Numbered from the stretch's first letter, positions 8,466 to 18,165 are shown. The stretch is 64,000 bases of DNA from Hyphomicrobiales bacterium (GCA_900471525.1 UCEZ01000013.1:1-64000); one strand, 5' to 3'. Numbers and translations: made by a program. The notes: generated from the sequence alone by a model not told the origin.

Positions 8466-9929
8466 TTGGACCCGGTGATATCGATCCGGCCGCTGCTTGC
8501 CGTCTCCGTCGCAGGTCTGGCGGCCCTTGCGGTTCTCCTTCTGAACAACCGCGAGAGACTCCGCGATGTCGTTTCGCCGTTGGCCGCGATCGTCATGTTC
8601 GCAATCGTCATCTCGATGGCGCCCACGGTGCTGGCGGGCGGGACAGTTAAATTGAGCCTGTTCGAGGTTCTGCCGGGGATCGATTTCGCTTTCCGGGTCG
8701 ATGCGCTCGGCATGGTGTTCGCCAGCGTCTCGTCGTTGCTATGGATCGTCGCGGCGATCTATTCCATCGGCTACATGCGGCATCTGAACGAGCATGCGCA
8801 GACCCGATTCTTCGCCTGTTTCGCTGCCAGCCTTGCGGCGGCCGTCGGAGGCGCCTTCGCCGCCAACCTGTTTACGCTGGTGATCTTCTACGAGGTACTC
8901 AGCCTCGTTACCTACCCGCTCGTCTACCACCACGAGGACGAAGACGGATGGACGGGCAGCCGCAAGTACCTCGTCTATTTGATGGGCGCGTCGAAAAGCG
9001 TGCTGCTGGCTGCGCTGGCGCTGACCTACATGCTTGCTGGGTCGCTCGATTTCGTGCCGGGAGGGCTGCTGGCAGGGGTCGATGCCTCGGCGGCGCTGCT
9101 GACGGTCGTCTATTTCTGCTATCTTTTCGGCTTCGCCAAGGCCGCGGTGATGCCGATGCACGCATGGCTACCTGCCGCGATGGTGGCACCGACGCCGGTC
9201 AGCGCGCTCTTGCATGCAGTGGCCGTGGTCAAGATGGGCGTGTTCTGCGTGCTGCGGATCGTGTTCCATGTCTTCGGCGTCGGGCTGGTAGGCGGACTGG
9301 GCCTCGGCATCGCCACCGCCTATCTGGTTTCATTCACGATCCTGATGGCGTCGGTCTACGCGCTGACGCGGGATGACCTGAAGGCGCGGCTCGCCTATTC
9401 GACGGTCAGCCAGCTCTCCTACATCGTGCTGGGCGCTGTTCTGTTGTCGCCCGTCTCGATGGTTGGCGGGATCATACACATTGCAGCTCATGCGTTCTCC
9501 AAGATCACGCTGTTTTTCTGCGCCGGCTCGATCTATTGCGCGTCTGGCAAGCGGAATATCAGCGACATGGCCGGCATCGGCCGCAAGCTGCCCTGGACGA
9601 TGGGGGCATTTTTTGTCGCCTCGCTGAGCATGATCGGAGTGCCGCCGACCGCGGGCTTCGTCAGCAAATGGTATCTGGCGCTGGGCTCAGTGGAGGCGGG
9701 GCAGATCGCGTTCCTGATCGTGCTCCTGGTAAGTTCGATCCTGAACGCCGCCTACTTCCTGCCGGTCAGCTATGTCGCTTTTTTCGGGACGGAGGCGCAG
9801 GAAAGCCCAGCGACCGTCCGTGAAATTCCGATGATGACGATTCCGCTGGTCGCAACCGCTATCCTATCGGTGTCGATGGGCATCTTCCCCGACTATTTTC
9901 TCACCCTGGCGGACGGAGTGGTCAGATGA
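8466..9929 (+). CDS. Antiporter-like complex I subunit, MrpD type (extra pump)
   Basis: A 487-aa polytopic protein of the proton-conducting NuoL/M/N-MrpD family with about 14 membrane helices. The helix-5 region has the glutamate in VIFYEVLSLVTYPLVYH, and the broken helix 7-8 region has MPMHAWLPAAMVAPTPVSAL with its lysine-bearing partner VVKMGVF. It is shorter than NuoL and lacks the long lateral helix, and so looks more like MrpD/MnhD. The start is a TTG with AAGGA 8 nt upstream; the next in-frame option is a GTG at 8475. Together with NuoL, NuoM and NuoN it makes four antiporter-like proteins in one cassette, one more than usual. Confidence 0.85.
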   Translation: MDPVISIRPLLAVSVAGLAALAVLLLNNRERLRDVVSPLAAIVMFAIVISMAPTVLAGGTVKLSLFEVLPGIDFAFRVDALGMVFASVSSLLWIVAAIYSIGYMRHLNEHAQTRFFACFAASLAAAVGGAFAANLFTLVIFYEVLSLVTYPLVYHHEDEDGWTGSRKYLVYLMGASKSVLLAALALTYMLAGSLDFVPGGLLAGVDASAALLTVVYFCYLFGFAKAAVMPMHAWLPAAMVAPTPVSALLHAVAVVKMGVFCVLRIVFHVFGVGLVGGLGLGIATAYLVSFTILMASVYALTRDDLKARLAYSTVSQLSYIVLGAVLLSPVSMVGGIIHIAAHAFSKITLFFCAGSIYCASGKRNISDMAGIGRKLPWTMGAFFVASLSMIGVPPTAGFVSKWYLALGSVEAGQIAFLIVLLVSSILNAAYFLPVSYVAFFGTEAQESPATVREIPMMTIPLVATAILSVSMGIFPDYFLTLADGVVR

Positions 9930-10180
9930 TCAAGCGTGTCGTCGGCTTCTTTGGTGACGAAGAATATGCAAGGCCGCGCCGCCGGCTGTTCTATCTGGCG
10001 CTCGTTCTGATCGTTATCGCCGACTTCCTGGTCCCCCGCGACCATGCCGAATACCTGTGGGACCGCGTGCCGGGCTGGTCGGCCGTCTACGGCTTCGTAT
10101 CCTGCGTGCTGCTGATTTTCGTTTCCAAATTTCTCGGCCATCGGGGTGGGCTCATGCGGCGCGAGGACTATTATGACTGA
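9926..10180 (+). CDS. Small membrane protein of the nuo cassette, unknown
   Basis: An 84-aa protein with two predicted membrane helices (about residues 20-36 and 52-70), a basic N-terminus and an acidic tail ending EDYYD. I do not recognise a named family. It overlaps its upstream neighbour by ATGA and its downstream neighbour by eight bases. It is therefore locked into the operon between the extra MrpD-like subunit and NuoL. Its place suggests an accessory or linker subunit that helps join the extra pump to the membrane arm; this is inference. Confidence 0.75.
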   Translation: MIKRVVGFFGDEEYARPRRRLFYLALVLIVIADFLVPRDHAEYLWDRVPGWSAVYGFVSCVLLIFVSKFLGHRGGLMRREDYYD

Positions 10181-11933
10181 GTTCGTCCATCCCGCCCTGC
10201 TGTTCATTTTCGGTGCTCTGCCAATCCCCTTCCTGAAAGGGCCGATCCGCAGGGCCTATCTGCTGCTGATCCCGGCGCTGGCGATCCTCACGGTACTCAC
10301 CGCGGAGCCGGGCAACTACGGCGTGGCGCGGTTCATCGGGCAGGGCTTACTGATCGCAAAGGTCGACAAGCTGAGCATCGTCTTCGCCACCGTTTTCACC
10401 ATCATGGCTCTGATCGGAACGGTCTACGCGCTGCACCTGACGCGCGCCGGTCAGCATGTGGCCGCATTCATCTACGTCGGCAGCGCGCTCGGCGTGGTAT
10501 TCGCCGGCGACTACCTGACCCTGTTCCTGTTCTGGGAAGGCATGGCGTTCGCCTCTGCCTATCTGGTCTTCGCGCAGCGCGGAGAACCGGCTATCCGCGC
10601 CGGGTTCCGGTACCTCATGGTCCATATCACCGGCGGCGTCGTTCTTCTCGGTGGCATCATTCTCCACGGGATCGCCACCGGTTCGATGCTCTTCGGTCCG
10701 ATCAAGGGAGAAATGGGCGTGGCGGCCTACCTGATCCTTGCCGGGTTTATCCTCAACGCCGCCGTGCCGCCGCTCAACGCTTGGCTGACAGACGCCTACC
10801 CGGAGGCGACTGTCACCGGCGCGGTGTTCATGAGCGCCTTCACCACCAAGACCGCCGTCTATGTACTAGCGCGGGCGTTTCCGGGGACCGAGCTTCTCGT
10901 CTGGCTCGGTACCGCGATGGCGCTCTACGGCGTCATCTACGCAGTGCTGGAGAACGATTGCCGGCGGTTGTTGGCCTATCACATCGTTAGCCAGGTGGGT
11001 TACATGGTGGCGGGCGTCGGCATCGGGACTGAGCTGGCAGTGAATGGTGCCACCAGCCATGCCTTCGCCCATATCCTCTATAAGTCGCTCCTGTTCATGG
11101 GGGCCGGGGCGGTGATCTACGTCACCGGGCGGCGCAAGCTCACCGAACTCGGCGGGCTCTACAAGACCATGCCACTGACCGTGGCGCTCTACATGGTCGG
11201 CGCGTTCGCGATTTCGGCATTTCCATTCTTCTCGGGCTTCGTCACCAAGTCGATGGTGATTGCCGCCGCCGGACAGGATCATCGGGCGCTGGTGATGCTG
11301 GCGCTGACGATGGCGTCGGCGGGGACGTTCCTGCACACGGGGCTCAAGCTGCCGTACTACATGTTCTTCGGCACGGACCGTGGGCTGGAGGCGCGCGAGC
11401 CGCCCCGCAACATGCTGGTTGCAATGGGCATGGCGGCGGTGCTCTGCGTCGCGATTGGGGTGTTCCCCCAGCCGCTTTACGCGCTGCTGCCCTATCCGGT
11501 CGACTTCGAACCCTATACCGGCGTCCATATCACCGAGAGCCTCGGCATACTTATGTTCACCGCCTTGGGTTTTGTCATATTCCTCAGGGCGCTCGACCCC
11601 GAGAACACCATCAGCATCGACACTGACTGGTTCTATCGCAAGGGCGCGCGGCTCTTCATGTGGATCGCCGAAAAACCGCTCGCGCGCTACGAAAAGGCCG
11701 TGAGCAACATGTCCGAAACCGCGGCACTGCCCTTCCTTCATGGGGCGGCACGGGCGGGAATGTGGATCGATCTCACCGGCGTCGACGCCGTCGTGAACGG
11801 CGTCGCCCGCTCAATCCTGCGCTGTGGCGCGGCCCTGCGGCGGCTCCAGACCGGCGTCGTGACCCACTACGCGCTGGCGATGATCGGCGGTGTGATCGCA
11901 GCCACCGCCGTCTTCGCCGTGGTATGGCGGTAG
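10173..11933 (+). CDS. nuoL: NADH-quinone oxidoreductase subunit L-like
   Basis: A 586-aa antiporter-like subunit. It has the family core (FLFWEGMAFASAYLVF, then VPPLNAWLTDAYPEATVTGAVFMS, then LAYHIVSQVGYM). Unlike the gene at 8466, it also has a long C-terminal extension from about residue 475. That extension is an amphipathic stretch (FYRKGARLFMWIAEKPLARY and following) and a final helix (THYALAMIGGVIAATAVFAVV), as in the lateral helix and last transmembrane segment of NuoL. This makes it the likely distal pump. The start ATG at 10173 lies inside the end of the 84-aa gene; an earlier in-frame start is less likely. Confidence 0.88.
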   Translation: MTEFVHPALLFIFGALPIPFLKGPIRRAYLLLIPALAILTVLTAEPGNYGVARFIGQGLLIAKVDKLSIVFATVFTIMALIGTVYALHLTRAGQHVAAFIYVGSALGVVFAGDYLTLFLFWEGMAFASAYLVFAQRGEPAIRAGFRYLMVHITGGVVLLGGIILHGIATGSMLFGPIKGEMGVAAYLILAGFILNAAVPPLNAWLTDAYPEATVTGAVFMSAFTTKTAVYVLARAFPGTELLVWLGTAMALYGVIYAVLENDCRRLLAYHIVSQVGYMVAGVGIGTELAVNGATSHAFAHILYKSLLFMGAGAVIYVTGRRKLTELGGLYKTMPLTVALYMVGAFAISAFPFFSGFVTKSMVIAAAGQDHRALVMLALTMASAGTFLHTGLKLPYYMFFGTDRGLEAREPPRNMLVAMGMAAVLCVAIGVFPQPLYALLPYPVDFEPYTGVHITESLGILMFTALGFVIFLRALDPENTISIDTDWFYRKGARLFMWIAEKPLARYEKAVSNMSETAALPFLHGAARAGMWIDLTGVDAVVNGVARSILRCGAALRRLQTGVVTHYALAMIGGVIAATAVFAVVWR

Positions 11934-11941
11934 GGGGTGCG

Positions 11942-13417
11942 ATGGGATTCCCACTCCTTAGCCTCATCGTATTCGTCCCCGCCGCCGGGGCAGCGGTTCT
12001 GATGTTTCTCCGCAGCGACGATACGGTACGGCGGACGGCGCTGGGTGTCACCGTTGTCGATCTCGCTCTCAGTATCGCTATGCTGGCCGGTTTTGACACC
12101 GCGACCCACGAGATGCAGTTCACCGAGACGTACCCATGGGTGCCGGCGCTCGGGATCACTTACGCGCTCGGCATCGACGGGATCAGCGCGCTCTTCGTGT
12201 TCCTGACCGCGCTGTTGGGCTTGATCTGCGTGCTCGCCTCGTGGGTCGCGATCGACCGCAAGGTGAAGGCGTTCATGATCAATCTGCTGGTCATGCAGGC
12301 GCTGATGCAGGGGGTGTTCTGCGCGCTCGACCTGTTCCTGTTCTATGTCTTCTGGGAGGCGATGCTGATCCCGATGTACCTGATCATCGGTGTCTGGGGC
12401 GGTGAAGGCCGGGTCTATGCGGCGTTCAAGTTCTTCCTCTACACACTGGCGGGCAGCGTCCTGTTCCTGATCGGTGTCATCGTACTCTATTTCAACGGCG
12501 GCGAGACCTTCGACATCCTTGCCCTGACAGCGCAGGATTTACCGTTCCATGTCCAGTCCTGGCTATTCTTCGCCTTCCTGGTCGCCTTCGCCGTCAAGGT
12601 GCCGATGGTCCCGGTCCATACCTGGCTGCCGGACGCCCATGTGCAGGCGCCGACAGCGGGCAGCATCATCCTCGCCGGAGTTCTCCTGAAGATGGGAGCC
12701 TATGGATTCCTGCGGTTCTCGCTGCCGATGCTGCCGGAGGCGTCGGTGTATTATTCAACAATGATGCTGGCGCTTTCGGCGCTTGCGATCGTCTATGGCG
12801 GGTTGCTCGCGCTGGCGCAGGACGACCTGAAGAAGCTGGTGGCCTATTCCAGCATCAGCCATATGGGCTTCGTGACGCTGGGAATCTTTGCGCTGAATCT
12901 GCGCGGCCTCGAGGGCGGCATCCTGCAGATGTTCAATCACGGCGTGACGACGGGCGCGCTATTCCTGTTCGTCGGCCTGATCTACGAGCGGACCCATACC
13001 CGCAGCATCGCCGATTATGGCGGGTTGATGAAGGTGGTGCCGGTCTACACCGCATTTTTGGCGCTGTTCACCCTGTCGTCGATGGCGCTCCCGGGAACGA
13101 ATTCGTTCGTCGGCGAGTTGCTGGTTCTGTCGGGCGGGTTTGCGGCCGACTTGGCCGCCGGCGCGGCCGCCGTTACGGGCGCATTGCTGGGTGCCGCCTA
13201 TCTGCTTGGCATGTATCGAAAGGTCGCGCTCGGTCCGGCCAGCGTCGGCGCCCGGTACAAGATCCGCGACGTAAACGCCCGCGAAATGGCCGCGATCCTG
13301 CCGCTGGCCGTCTTCGTGGTTTGGGTCGGGCTCTATCCGAAACCCTTTCTCAACATCATCGACGCCTCGGTGGCGCATCTGCTGGCGCAGGTGCACGGCA
13401 AGGGGGGCGGCCAATGA
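11942..13417 (+). CDS. nuoM: NADH-quinone oxidoreductase subunit M
   Basis: A 491-aa antiporter-like subunit with about 14 membrane helices. Family marks include FFYVFWEAMLIPMYLIIG-like helix 5 with the key glutamate, VPMVPVHTWLPDAHVQAPTAG in helices 7-8, and LVAYSSISHMGFV in helix 11. The length is close to that of other NuoM proteins. The start MGFPLLSLIVF at 11942 is taken from the family; the open frame extends far upstream inside nuoL but that part is a shadow. It overlaps nuoN by ATGA. Confidence 0.93.
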   Translation: MGFPLLSLIVFVPAAGAAVLMFLRSDDTVRRTALGVTVVDLALSIAMLAGFDTATHEMQFTETYPWVPALGITYALGIDGISALFVFLTALLGLICVLASWVAIDRKVKAFMINLLVMQALMQGVFCALDLFLFYVFWEAMLIPMYLIIGVWGGEGRVYAAFKFFLYTLAGSVLFLIGVIVLYFNGGETFDILALTAQDLPFHVQSWLFFAFLVAFAVKVPMVPVHTWLPDAHVQAPTAGSIILAGVLLKMGAYGFLRFSLPMLPEASVYYSTMMLALSALAIVYGGLLALAQDDLKKLVAYSSISHMGFVTLGIFALNLRGLEGGILQMFNHGVTTGALFLFVGLIYERTHTRSIADYGGLMKVVPVYTAFLALFTLSSMALPGTNSFVGELLVLSGGFAADLAAGAAAVTGALLGAAYLLGMYRKVALGPASVGARYKIRDVNAREMAAILPLAVFVVWVGLYPKPFLNIIDASVAHLLAQVHGKGGGQ

Positions 13418-14853
13418 CTGCGGCAGCGCTTTTCCAGTCGGCTCTCGCAAGCCTGCCCGAGATCATGGTGATCACCGGCGCCTGCATCCTTTTGATCGTG
13501 GGACAGCTAGTGCGGAAGGGACAGGAGCACGTCCTTGTCTGGGCTTCCGTCGCAGTCGTGCTGATTGCCGCCGTGACGACACTCTTGCTCGCGGGCGAGG
13601 TGCGGCCGGCCTACACGGGCATGTTCGTCGCCGACCGCTTCGCGGTCTTCTTCAAGTTCGTGTTCTATCTGGCCACCATCCTGACATTCCTCCTGTCGCG
13701 AAAATATGCCGATATCGAGGGGATCGGGAACAGCGAATACTATGTCCTGCTGCTCTTCGCGCTGTCGGGAATGATGATCATGGCCTCGGCGACCGATCTT
13801 CTGTCGATCTACGTGGGCCTCGAGCTGATGGTGATTTGCACCTACGTGCTGACCGGCTTCCTGCGGCGCGAGTGGAGGTCGAACGAAGCAGCCCTGAAAT
13901 ACGTCATCCTTGGCGCCGTCTCGACCGGGATTTTTCTTTACGGCGTTTCGCTGGTCTACGGGCTCACTGGCACCACCCAACTGGATGGGATGGCGGCGGC
14001 GGTGACCGGCGATCCGCTCGATCCCGGATTGCTGCTGGCGGTGGTGTTCATCGTCGCGGGGCTGGTCTTCAAGGTCGGTGCGGTTCCGTTCCATATGTGG
14101 GTTCCGGACGTCTATGAAGGCGCGCCGACGACGATCACCGCCTTCATGTCGGTCGGCCCCAAGGCGGCGGGGTTCGCGGTCATCCTGCGAGTGTTCCTCA
14201 ACCCGCTGGTCGCGGGCTCGGACGTCTGGATCATCGTCGCGGTCATTGCCGTATTGACGATGGCGCTCGGCAGTTTCGTGGCGCTGGTGCAGGATAATTT
14301 CAAGCGCCTCCTGGCTTATTCCAGCATCTCCCATGCCGGGTTCGCCATTTTCGGTGTGGCAGCCGGCGGTGCTGACGGGATCGCCAGCGTTATGCTTTAC
14401 CTGCTGATCTACACGTTCATGAATCTTGGCATTTTCGGCGCCGTTATCATGATGCGGAACGGCGATGTCTCGGGCGAGGTTATCGAAGACTATGCGGGTT
14501 TCGCCAAGTCGCATCCGGGGCTCGCGCTTCTGATGCTGCTCTACCTGTTCTCGCTGGCGGGCATTCCTCCGACGGCCGGGTTCTTCGCCAAGTTCTACGT
14601 GCTGGTCGCGCTCGTCGAGCGAGGTTTCGTCATGCTGGCGGTGATCGCAGTGCTTTTGAGCGTCGTCGCCGCCTATTTTTACATCCGCATCGTTATGGTG
14701 ATCTACATGCGCGAGCCGGAGAGGGCGTTCGATCCGGCGCTGACGCCCTTGGTGCGAGCCACGTTGGCCTTCACCGCCGCCGGCACCATCGGCATCGGCC
14801 TGTTTCCCGCGTGGTTCCTGAGGCTTGCGCAGCATTCGGTGTTTGGCGGCTGA
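13414..14853 (+). CDS. nuoN: NADH-quinone oxidoreductase subunit N
   Basis: A 479-aa antiporter-like subunit, typical of NuoN. It has YVGLELMVICTYVLTGFLR (helix 5 glutamate), VPFHMWVPDVYEGAPTTITA (helices 7-8) and LLAYSSISHAGFA. The ATG overlaps the nuoM stop. It closes the J-K-L-M-N block; nuoA follows after about 150 bases instead of being the first gene of the operon as in the standard order. Confidence 0.94.
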   Translation: MTAAALFQSALASLPEIMVITGACILLIVGQLVRKGQEHVLVWASVAVVLIAAVTTLLLAGEVRPAYTGMFVADRFAVFFKFVFYLATILTFLLSRKYADIEGIGNSEYYVLLLFALSGMMIMASATDLLSIYVGLELMVICTYVLTGFLRREWRSNEAALKYVILGAVSTGIFLYGVSLVYGLTGTTQLDGMAAAVTGDPLDPGLLLAVVFIVAGLVFKVGAVPFHMWVPDVYEGAPTTITAFMSVGPKAAGFAVILRVFLNPLVAGSDVWIIVAVIAVLTMALGSFVALVQDNFKRLLAYSSISHAGFAIFGVAAGGADGIASVMLYLLIYTFMNLGIFGAVIMMRNGDVSGEVIEDYAGFAKSHPGLALLMLLYLFSLAGIPPTAGFFAKFYVLVALVERGFVMLAVIAVLLSVVAAYFYIRIVMVIYMREPERAFDPALTPLVRATLAFTAAGTIGIGLFPAWFLRLAQHSVFGG

Positions 14854-14912
14854 TCGATTGAATTTGCAATGACCTGCCCGACGGAATAAACTCGAAGCCC
14901 AAGAAAGGATTG

Positions 14913-14973
14913 CCCAAGCCGCTTTCCAGGGCGACCGCATTACCATCCTGAACAGGGCGGTCGCGGCCTTGGG
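14913..14973. other. Long imperfect inverted repeat between nuoN and nuoA
   Basis: GCGACCGC (14931-14938) pairs perfectly with GCGGTCGC (14957-14964), and the outer arms CCCAAG (14913-14918) and CTTGGG (14968-14973) also match. The result is an extended hairpin with internal bulges. There is no T-run. It marks the joint between the J-N and A-G blocks and may be a processing or attenuation site, or a scar of the rearrangement. Confidence 0.4.
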
Positions 14974-15006
14974 AAAGCCCTCAGTGGGTAACCGGTGCAG
15001 TACGAT

Positions 15007-15372
15007 ATGGCTGCAATGGAATTCTTGCCGGTTCTTTTTATGATCGCCGGAGTCGTTCTGGTGACGGGGGCTACGCTTTTTGTCTCCTCGCTCCTGCGCC
15101 CATCCAATCCCTATCCCGAAAAGAACATGCCCTATGAGTGCGGCATGGACGCGGCCGGCGAGGCCGCCGGGGGCCGCTTGAGGGTGCAGTTCTTTATTCT
15201 TGCGATCCTGCTGGTGGTCTTCGATGTCGAGACGATGTTCCTCTTTCCCTGGGCCGTCGTCCTGAAAGACATCGGGCTGGTCGGCTTTGTCGAGATGTTC
15301 ATCTTCATCGTGCTGCTTCTCGTGGGCTTCGCCTACGCCTGGCTGAAAGGGGCGCTGGAATGGGAGGCGTAA
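15007..15372 (+). CDS. nuoA: NADH-quinone oxidoreductase subunit A
   Basis: A 121-aa subunit with three membrane helices. The conserved loop [20 protein letters not shown] (residues about 38-57) is followed by [17 protein letters not shown] and the third helix, all typical of NuoA. The start is uncertain: ATG at 15007 or 15016, or a GTG at 14995, none with a strong ribosome site. The 3' end overlaps nuoB by 13 bases. Confidence 0.92.
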   Translation: MAAMEFLPVLFMIAGVVLVTGATLFVSSLLRPSNPYPEKNMPYECGMDAAGEAAGGRLRVQFFILAILLVVFDVETMFLFPWAVVLKDIGLVGFVEMFIFIVLLLVGFAYAWLKGALEWEA

Positions 15373-15863
15373 ACAACGCGATCCGCGACAGCGTGCTGTT
15401 CACCACGGCTGAAAGCCTGATCAACTGGAGCCGGAGTTCGGCGCTGTGGCCCGAGACCTTCGGAATTGCCTGCTGCGCCATCGAGATGATCTCGGCGGGG
15501 TGCGCCCGCTATGACCTCGACCGGTTCGGCGTGGTGTTCCGGCCATCGCCACGTCAGTCCGACGTGATGATCATCGCCGGCACCGTGACACGGAAGTTCG
15601 CGCCCGTGGTGCGCCGGCTCTATGACCAGATGCCGGAGCCCCGCTGGGTCATCGCCATGGGCACCTGCGCCATCTCGGGCGGGGTCTACAACACCTACGC
15701 CGTGGTGCAGGGAGCGGAAACCTTCGTGCCGGTGGATGTGCATGTGCCCGGCTGCCCGCCGCGGCCCGAGGCGCTGATGCACGGCTTCCTCCTGCTTCAA
15801 GAGAAGATCAAGAGGTCCCGCGCGCTGGCCGGGACGCCTCTGGATCGGGTTGCAGCGTCATGA
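15360..15863 (+). CDS. nuoB: NADH-quinone oxidoreductase subunit B
   Basis: A 167-aa peripheral subunit that holds iron-sulfur cluster N2, the last electron donor to quinone. The four cysteine ligands are seen in GIACCAIEM (two), [10 protein letters not shown] and VPGCPPRPE. The ATG at 15360 overlaps the end of nuoA. The open frame runs upstream inside nuoA but that part is not NuoB-like. It overlaps nuoC by ATGA. Confidence 0.95.
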   Translation: MGGVNNAIRDSVLFTTAESLINWSRSSALWPETFGIACCAIEMISAGCARYDLDRFGVVFRPSPRQSDVMIIAGTVTRKFAPVVRRLYDQMPEPRWVIAMGTCAISGGVYNTYAVVQGAETFVPVDVHVPGCPPRPEALMHGFLLLQEKIKRSRALAGTPLDRVAAS

Positions 15864-16420
15864 GCGTGGAACCGTCTCTCTATCACACTCTGATCATGGA
15901 GCGTTTCGGGGAAGCAATCGAGGATCTCGGCGCCGCGCACGGCATTCACGCTTTTGCTGTTCCACCGGAGAAGATCGTTGAGTTCTGCCGGTTTCTGAAA
16001 GAACATCCGGCGCTGGAATTCAATTTCCTCTCGGACATCTGCGGGGTTGATCATTATCCCGAAATGCCGCGGTTCGAGGCGGTGTACCACCTCTATTCGT
16101 TGCCGAACAAATGGCGAGTCCGCATCAAGTGCCGGCTTGGCGATCCCCCGCAGCTTCCCTCGGTGACGGGGGTCTGGCGCACTGCCAACTGGCATGAGCG
16201 CGAGGCCTGGGACATGTACGGCATCCGGTTCGAGGGGCATCCCGATTTGCGCCGGATCTACATGTGGGAAGGCTTCGAGGGATTTCCCCAGCGCAAGGAT
16301 TTCCCGCTACGGGGCTACAAGGACGAGTTGAACCCCTTTGGTGCCGAAGGCCCGCCGCCAACACAGCCCGACCTTGCCACCAGGGACATTCCGGGAGGCC
16401 GTTCTACGCCGGAGCGTTGA
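15860..16420 (+). CDS. nuoC: NADH-quinone oxidoreductase subunit C
   Basis: A 186-aa peripheral subunit, separate from NuoD as in alphaproteobacteria. The family signature ERE(A/T)[16 protein letters not shown] is present near residue 114, followed by FPLRGY. The start ATG overlaps the nuoB stop, and nuoD begins one base after the stop codon. It forms part of the quinone-side module with NuoB and NuoD. Confidence 0.95.
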   Translation: MSVEPSLYHTLIMERFGEAIEDLGAAHGIHAFAVPPEKIVEFCRFLKEHPALEFNFLSDICGVDHYPEMPRFEAVYHLYSLPNKWRVRIKCRLGDPPQLPSVTGVWRTANWHEREAWDMYGIRFEGHPDLRRIYMWEGFEGFPQRKDFPLRGYKDELNPFGAEGPPPTQPDLATRDIPGGRSTPER

Positions 16421-16421
16421 G

Positions 16422-17636
16422 ATGACCGAAGTCACCGAACTCAGCAGGCCGGAAGACGAAGCGCTCAATACCAAGGAAGTGCTTCTCAACCTCGGCCCGC
16501 AGCACCCCAGCACGCATGGGGTTCTTCGGCTTGTCCTCGAACTGGACGGCGAGTACGTCAAGCGCGTGGACCCGCATATCGGCTACCTCCACCGCGGCAC
16601 CGAAAAACTGGCCGAGAGCTTCACCTACACCCAGATCTTTCCGCTCACCGACCGGCTCGATTATCTCTGTCCGCCCTCGAACAACCTGGCCTTCGCGCTG
16701 GCGGTGGAGAAGCTGCTCGGTATCCAGGCGCCGATCCGCGCGCAATATATCCGCGTGATGATGGCCGAACTGGCGCGGATCTCCGGGCATCTCCTGATCA
16801 CCGGCGCGCTGCCGATGGATCTGGGCGCCATGACCGCCTTGCTCTACGTCATGCGGGAACGCGAAATGATCATGGACCTGTTGGAGATGATCACCGGAGC
16901 GCGGATGCACACCTCCTTCTGCCGGGTCGGCGGCGTGCGCGAGGACCTGCCCGACGAGTTCCTCCCCAAGATCCGGGAGTTCTGCGACATCTTTCCGAAC
17001 CGGATCCGCGACTACGAGCGGCTGCTCGATAACAATCGGGTGTTCCTGAAGCGCACGCAGGGGATCGGCGTGATCTCCGCGGAGGACGCCATCGATCTGG
17101 GCTTAAGCGGCCCGAACCTGCGGGCCTCGGGCGTCGATTGGGACATCCGCCGCGACGAGCCCTATGAGATCTATGACCGGCTCAACTTCAACGTCATCAC
17201 CCGCGACGAGGGCGATTGCTACGCGCGCTGGCAATGCCGCGTCGAGGAGATGCGCGAGAGCATCCGGATCATCGAGCAATGCCTCGACCAGATGCCCCAG
17301 GGGCCGTTCCAGATCGACATGCCGACGATCGCCTTCCCGGTGGACAAGGATCGGGTGCATTGCTCGATGGAGGCGCTGATCCAGCATTTCGACCTGTCGG
17401 CCTATGGCTTCAAGGTGCCGAAGGGCGAGGTCTATTCGGCGATCGAGGCGCCGAAGGGTGAACTCGGCTTTTACATCATCAGCGACGGGTCGCCAAAACC
17501 GTTCCGCATGAAGGTGCGAGCCCCCTCGTTCGTCAACCTTCAGGGAATCTTCGGCGTCACCAACGCCCGCTATCTGGCGGACATGATCGCCGTGCTCGGC
17601 AGCCTCGACCCCGTAATGGCGGAGGTGGACAAATAA
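16422..17636 (+). CDS. nuoD: NADH-quinone oxidoreductase subunit D
   Basis: A 404-aa subunit related to the large subunit of NiFe hydrogenases, lining the quinone site. The N-terminus contains LNLGPQHPSTHGVLRL and HIGYLHRGTEKL; the C-terminus contains APSFVNLQG and ends DPVMAEVDK. The length is normal. The ATG at 16422 immediately follows nuoC. Nothing is missing that I can see. Confidence 0.96.
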   Translation: MTEVTELSRPEDEALNTKEVLLNLGPQHPSTHGVLRLVLELDGEYVKRVDPHIGYLHRGTEKLAESFTYTQIFPLTDRLDYLCPPSNNLAFALAVEKLLGIQAPIRAQYIRVMMAELARISGHLLITGALPMDLGAMTALLYVMREREMIMDLLEMITGARMHTSFCRVGGVREDLPDEFLPKIREFCDIFPNRIRDYERLLDNNRVFLKRTQGIGVISAEDAIDLGLSGPNLRASGVDWDIRRDEPYEIYDRLNFNVITRDEGDCYARWQCRVEEMRESIRIIEQCLDQMPQGPFQIDMPTIAFPVDKDRVHCSMEALIQHFDLSAYGFKVPKGEVYSAIEAPKGELGFYIISDGSPKPFRMKVRAPSFVNLQGIFGVTNARYLADMIAVLGSLDPVMAEVDK

Positions 17637-17652
17637 CAGGGATGTGGACGCG

Positions 17653-18165
17653 ATGACCATGCGCGAAAAGATCGAAGAGGCGGCGGCGCGGTATCCCGAC
17701 CAGCGCTCGGCGATCATGCCGGCGCTTCTGATCGCGCAGAGGGAGCGTGGCCATCTGCCTGGTCCGGTCCTGGAAGAGGTCGCCGACATCCTCGGTGTCG
17801 AGCGGATCTGGGTCTACGAACTGGCGACCTTCTACACACTCTTCCACACCGAGCCGGTGGGCACCTTCCACCTGCAACTCTGTGATAATGTTTCCTGCAT
17901 GCTGTGCGGATCAGAGGACCTGCTGAAACATCTGGAAACGGTGTTGGGCATCATGAAGGGCGACACCACCCCGGACGGGCTGTTCACGCTTTGCACCGTC
18001 GAGTGCCTCGGCGCCTGCGAGATGGCTCCGGTGATGCAGGTCGGCGACGATTACCATGGCGCCCTTGATGTCGCGCGGATGGACGCACTTTTGGACAGCC
18101 TGCGGGCCACGGCTGGGCGGGTCGCGAGCGTCGAGCACGCCTCTGCGCGTCCGCCGGGAGAGTAG
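17653..18165 (+). CDS. nuoE: NADH-quinone oxidoreductase subunit E
   Basis: A 170-aa thioredoxin-fold subunit holding the 2Fe-2S cluster N1a. The four cysteine ligands fit LCDNVSCMLCG and CTVECLGAC. The ATG at 17653 has AGGG about 11 bases upstream; a GTG at 17644 is too close to that site. The C-terminal tail after residue 150 is variable. The gene lies between nuoD and nuoF, as expected for the NADH-oxidising module. Confidence 0.94.
   Translation: MTMREKIEEAAARYPDQRSAIMPALLIAQRERGHLPGPVLEEVADILGVERIWVYELATFYTLFHTEPVGTFHLQLCDNVSCMLCGSEDLLKHLETVLGIMKGDTTPDGLFTLCTVECLGACEMAPVMQVGDDYHGALDVARMDALLDSLRATAGRVASVEHASARPPGE

Noticed and set aside
13507-14946. Minus-strand ORF of 479 aa opposite nuoN
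   Set aside because: Composition is extreme (His, Arg, Asp, Gln), as expected from the complement of membrane-protein codons.
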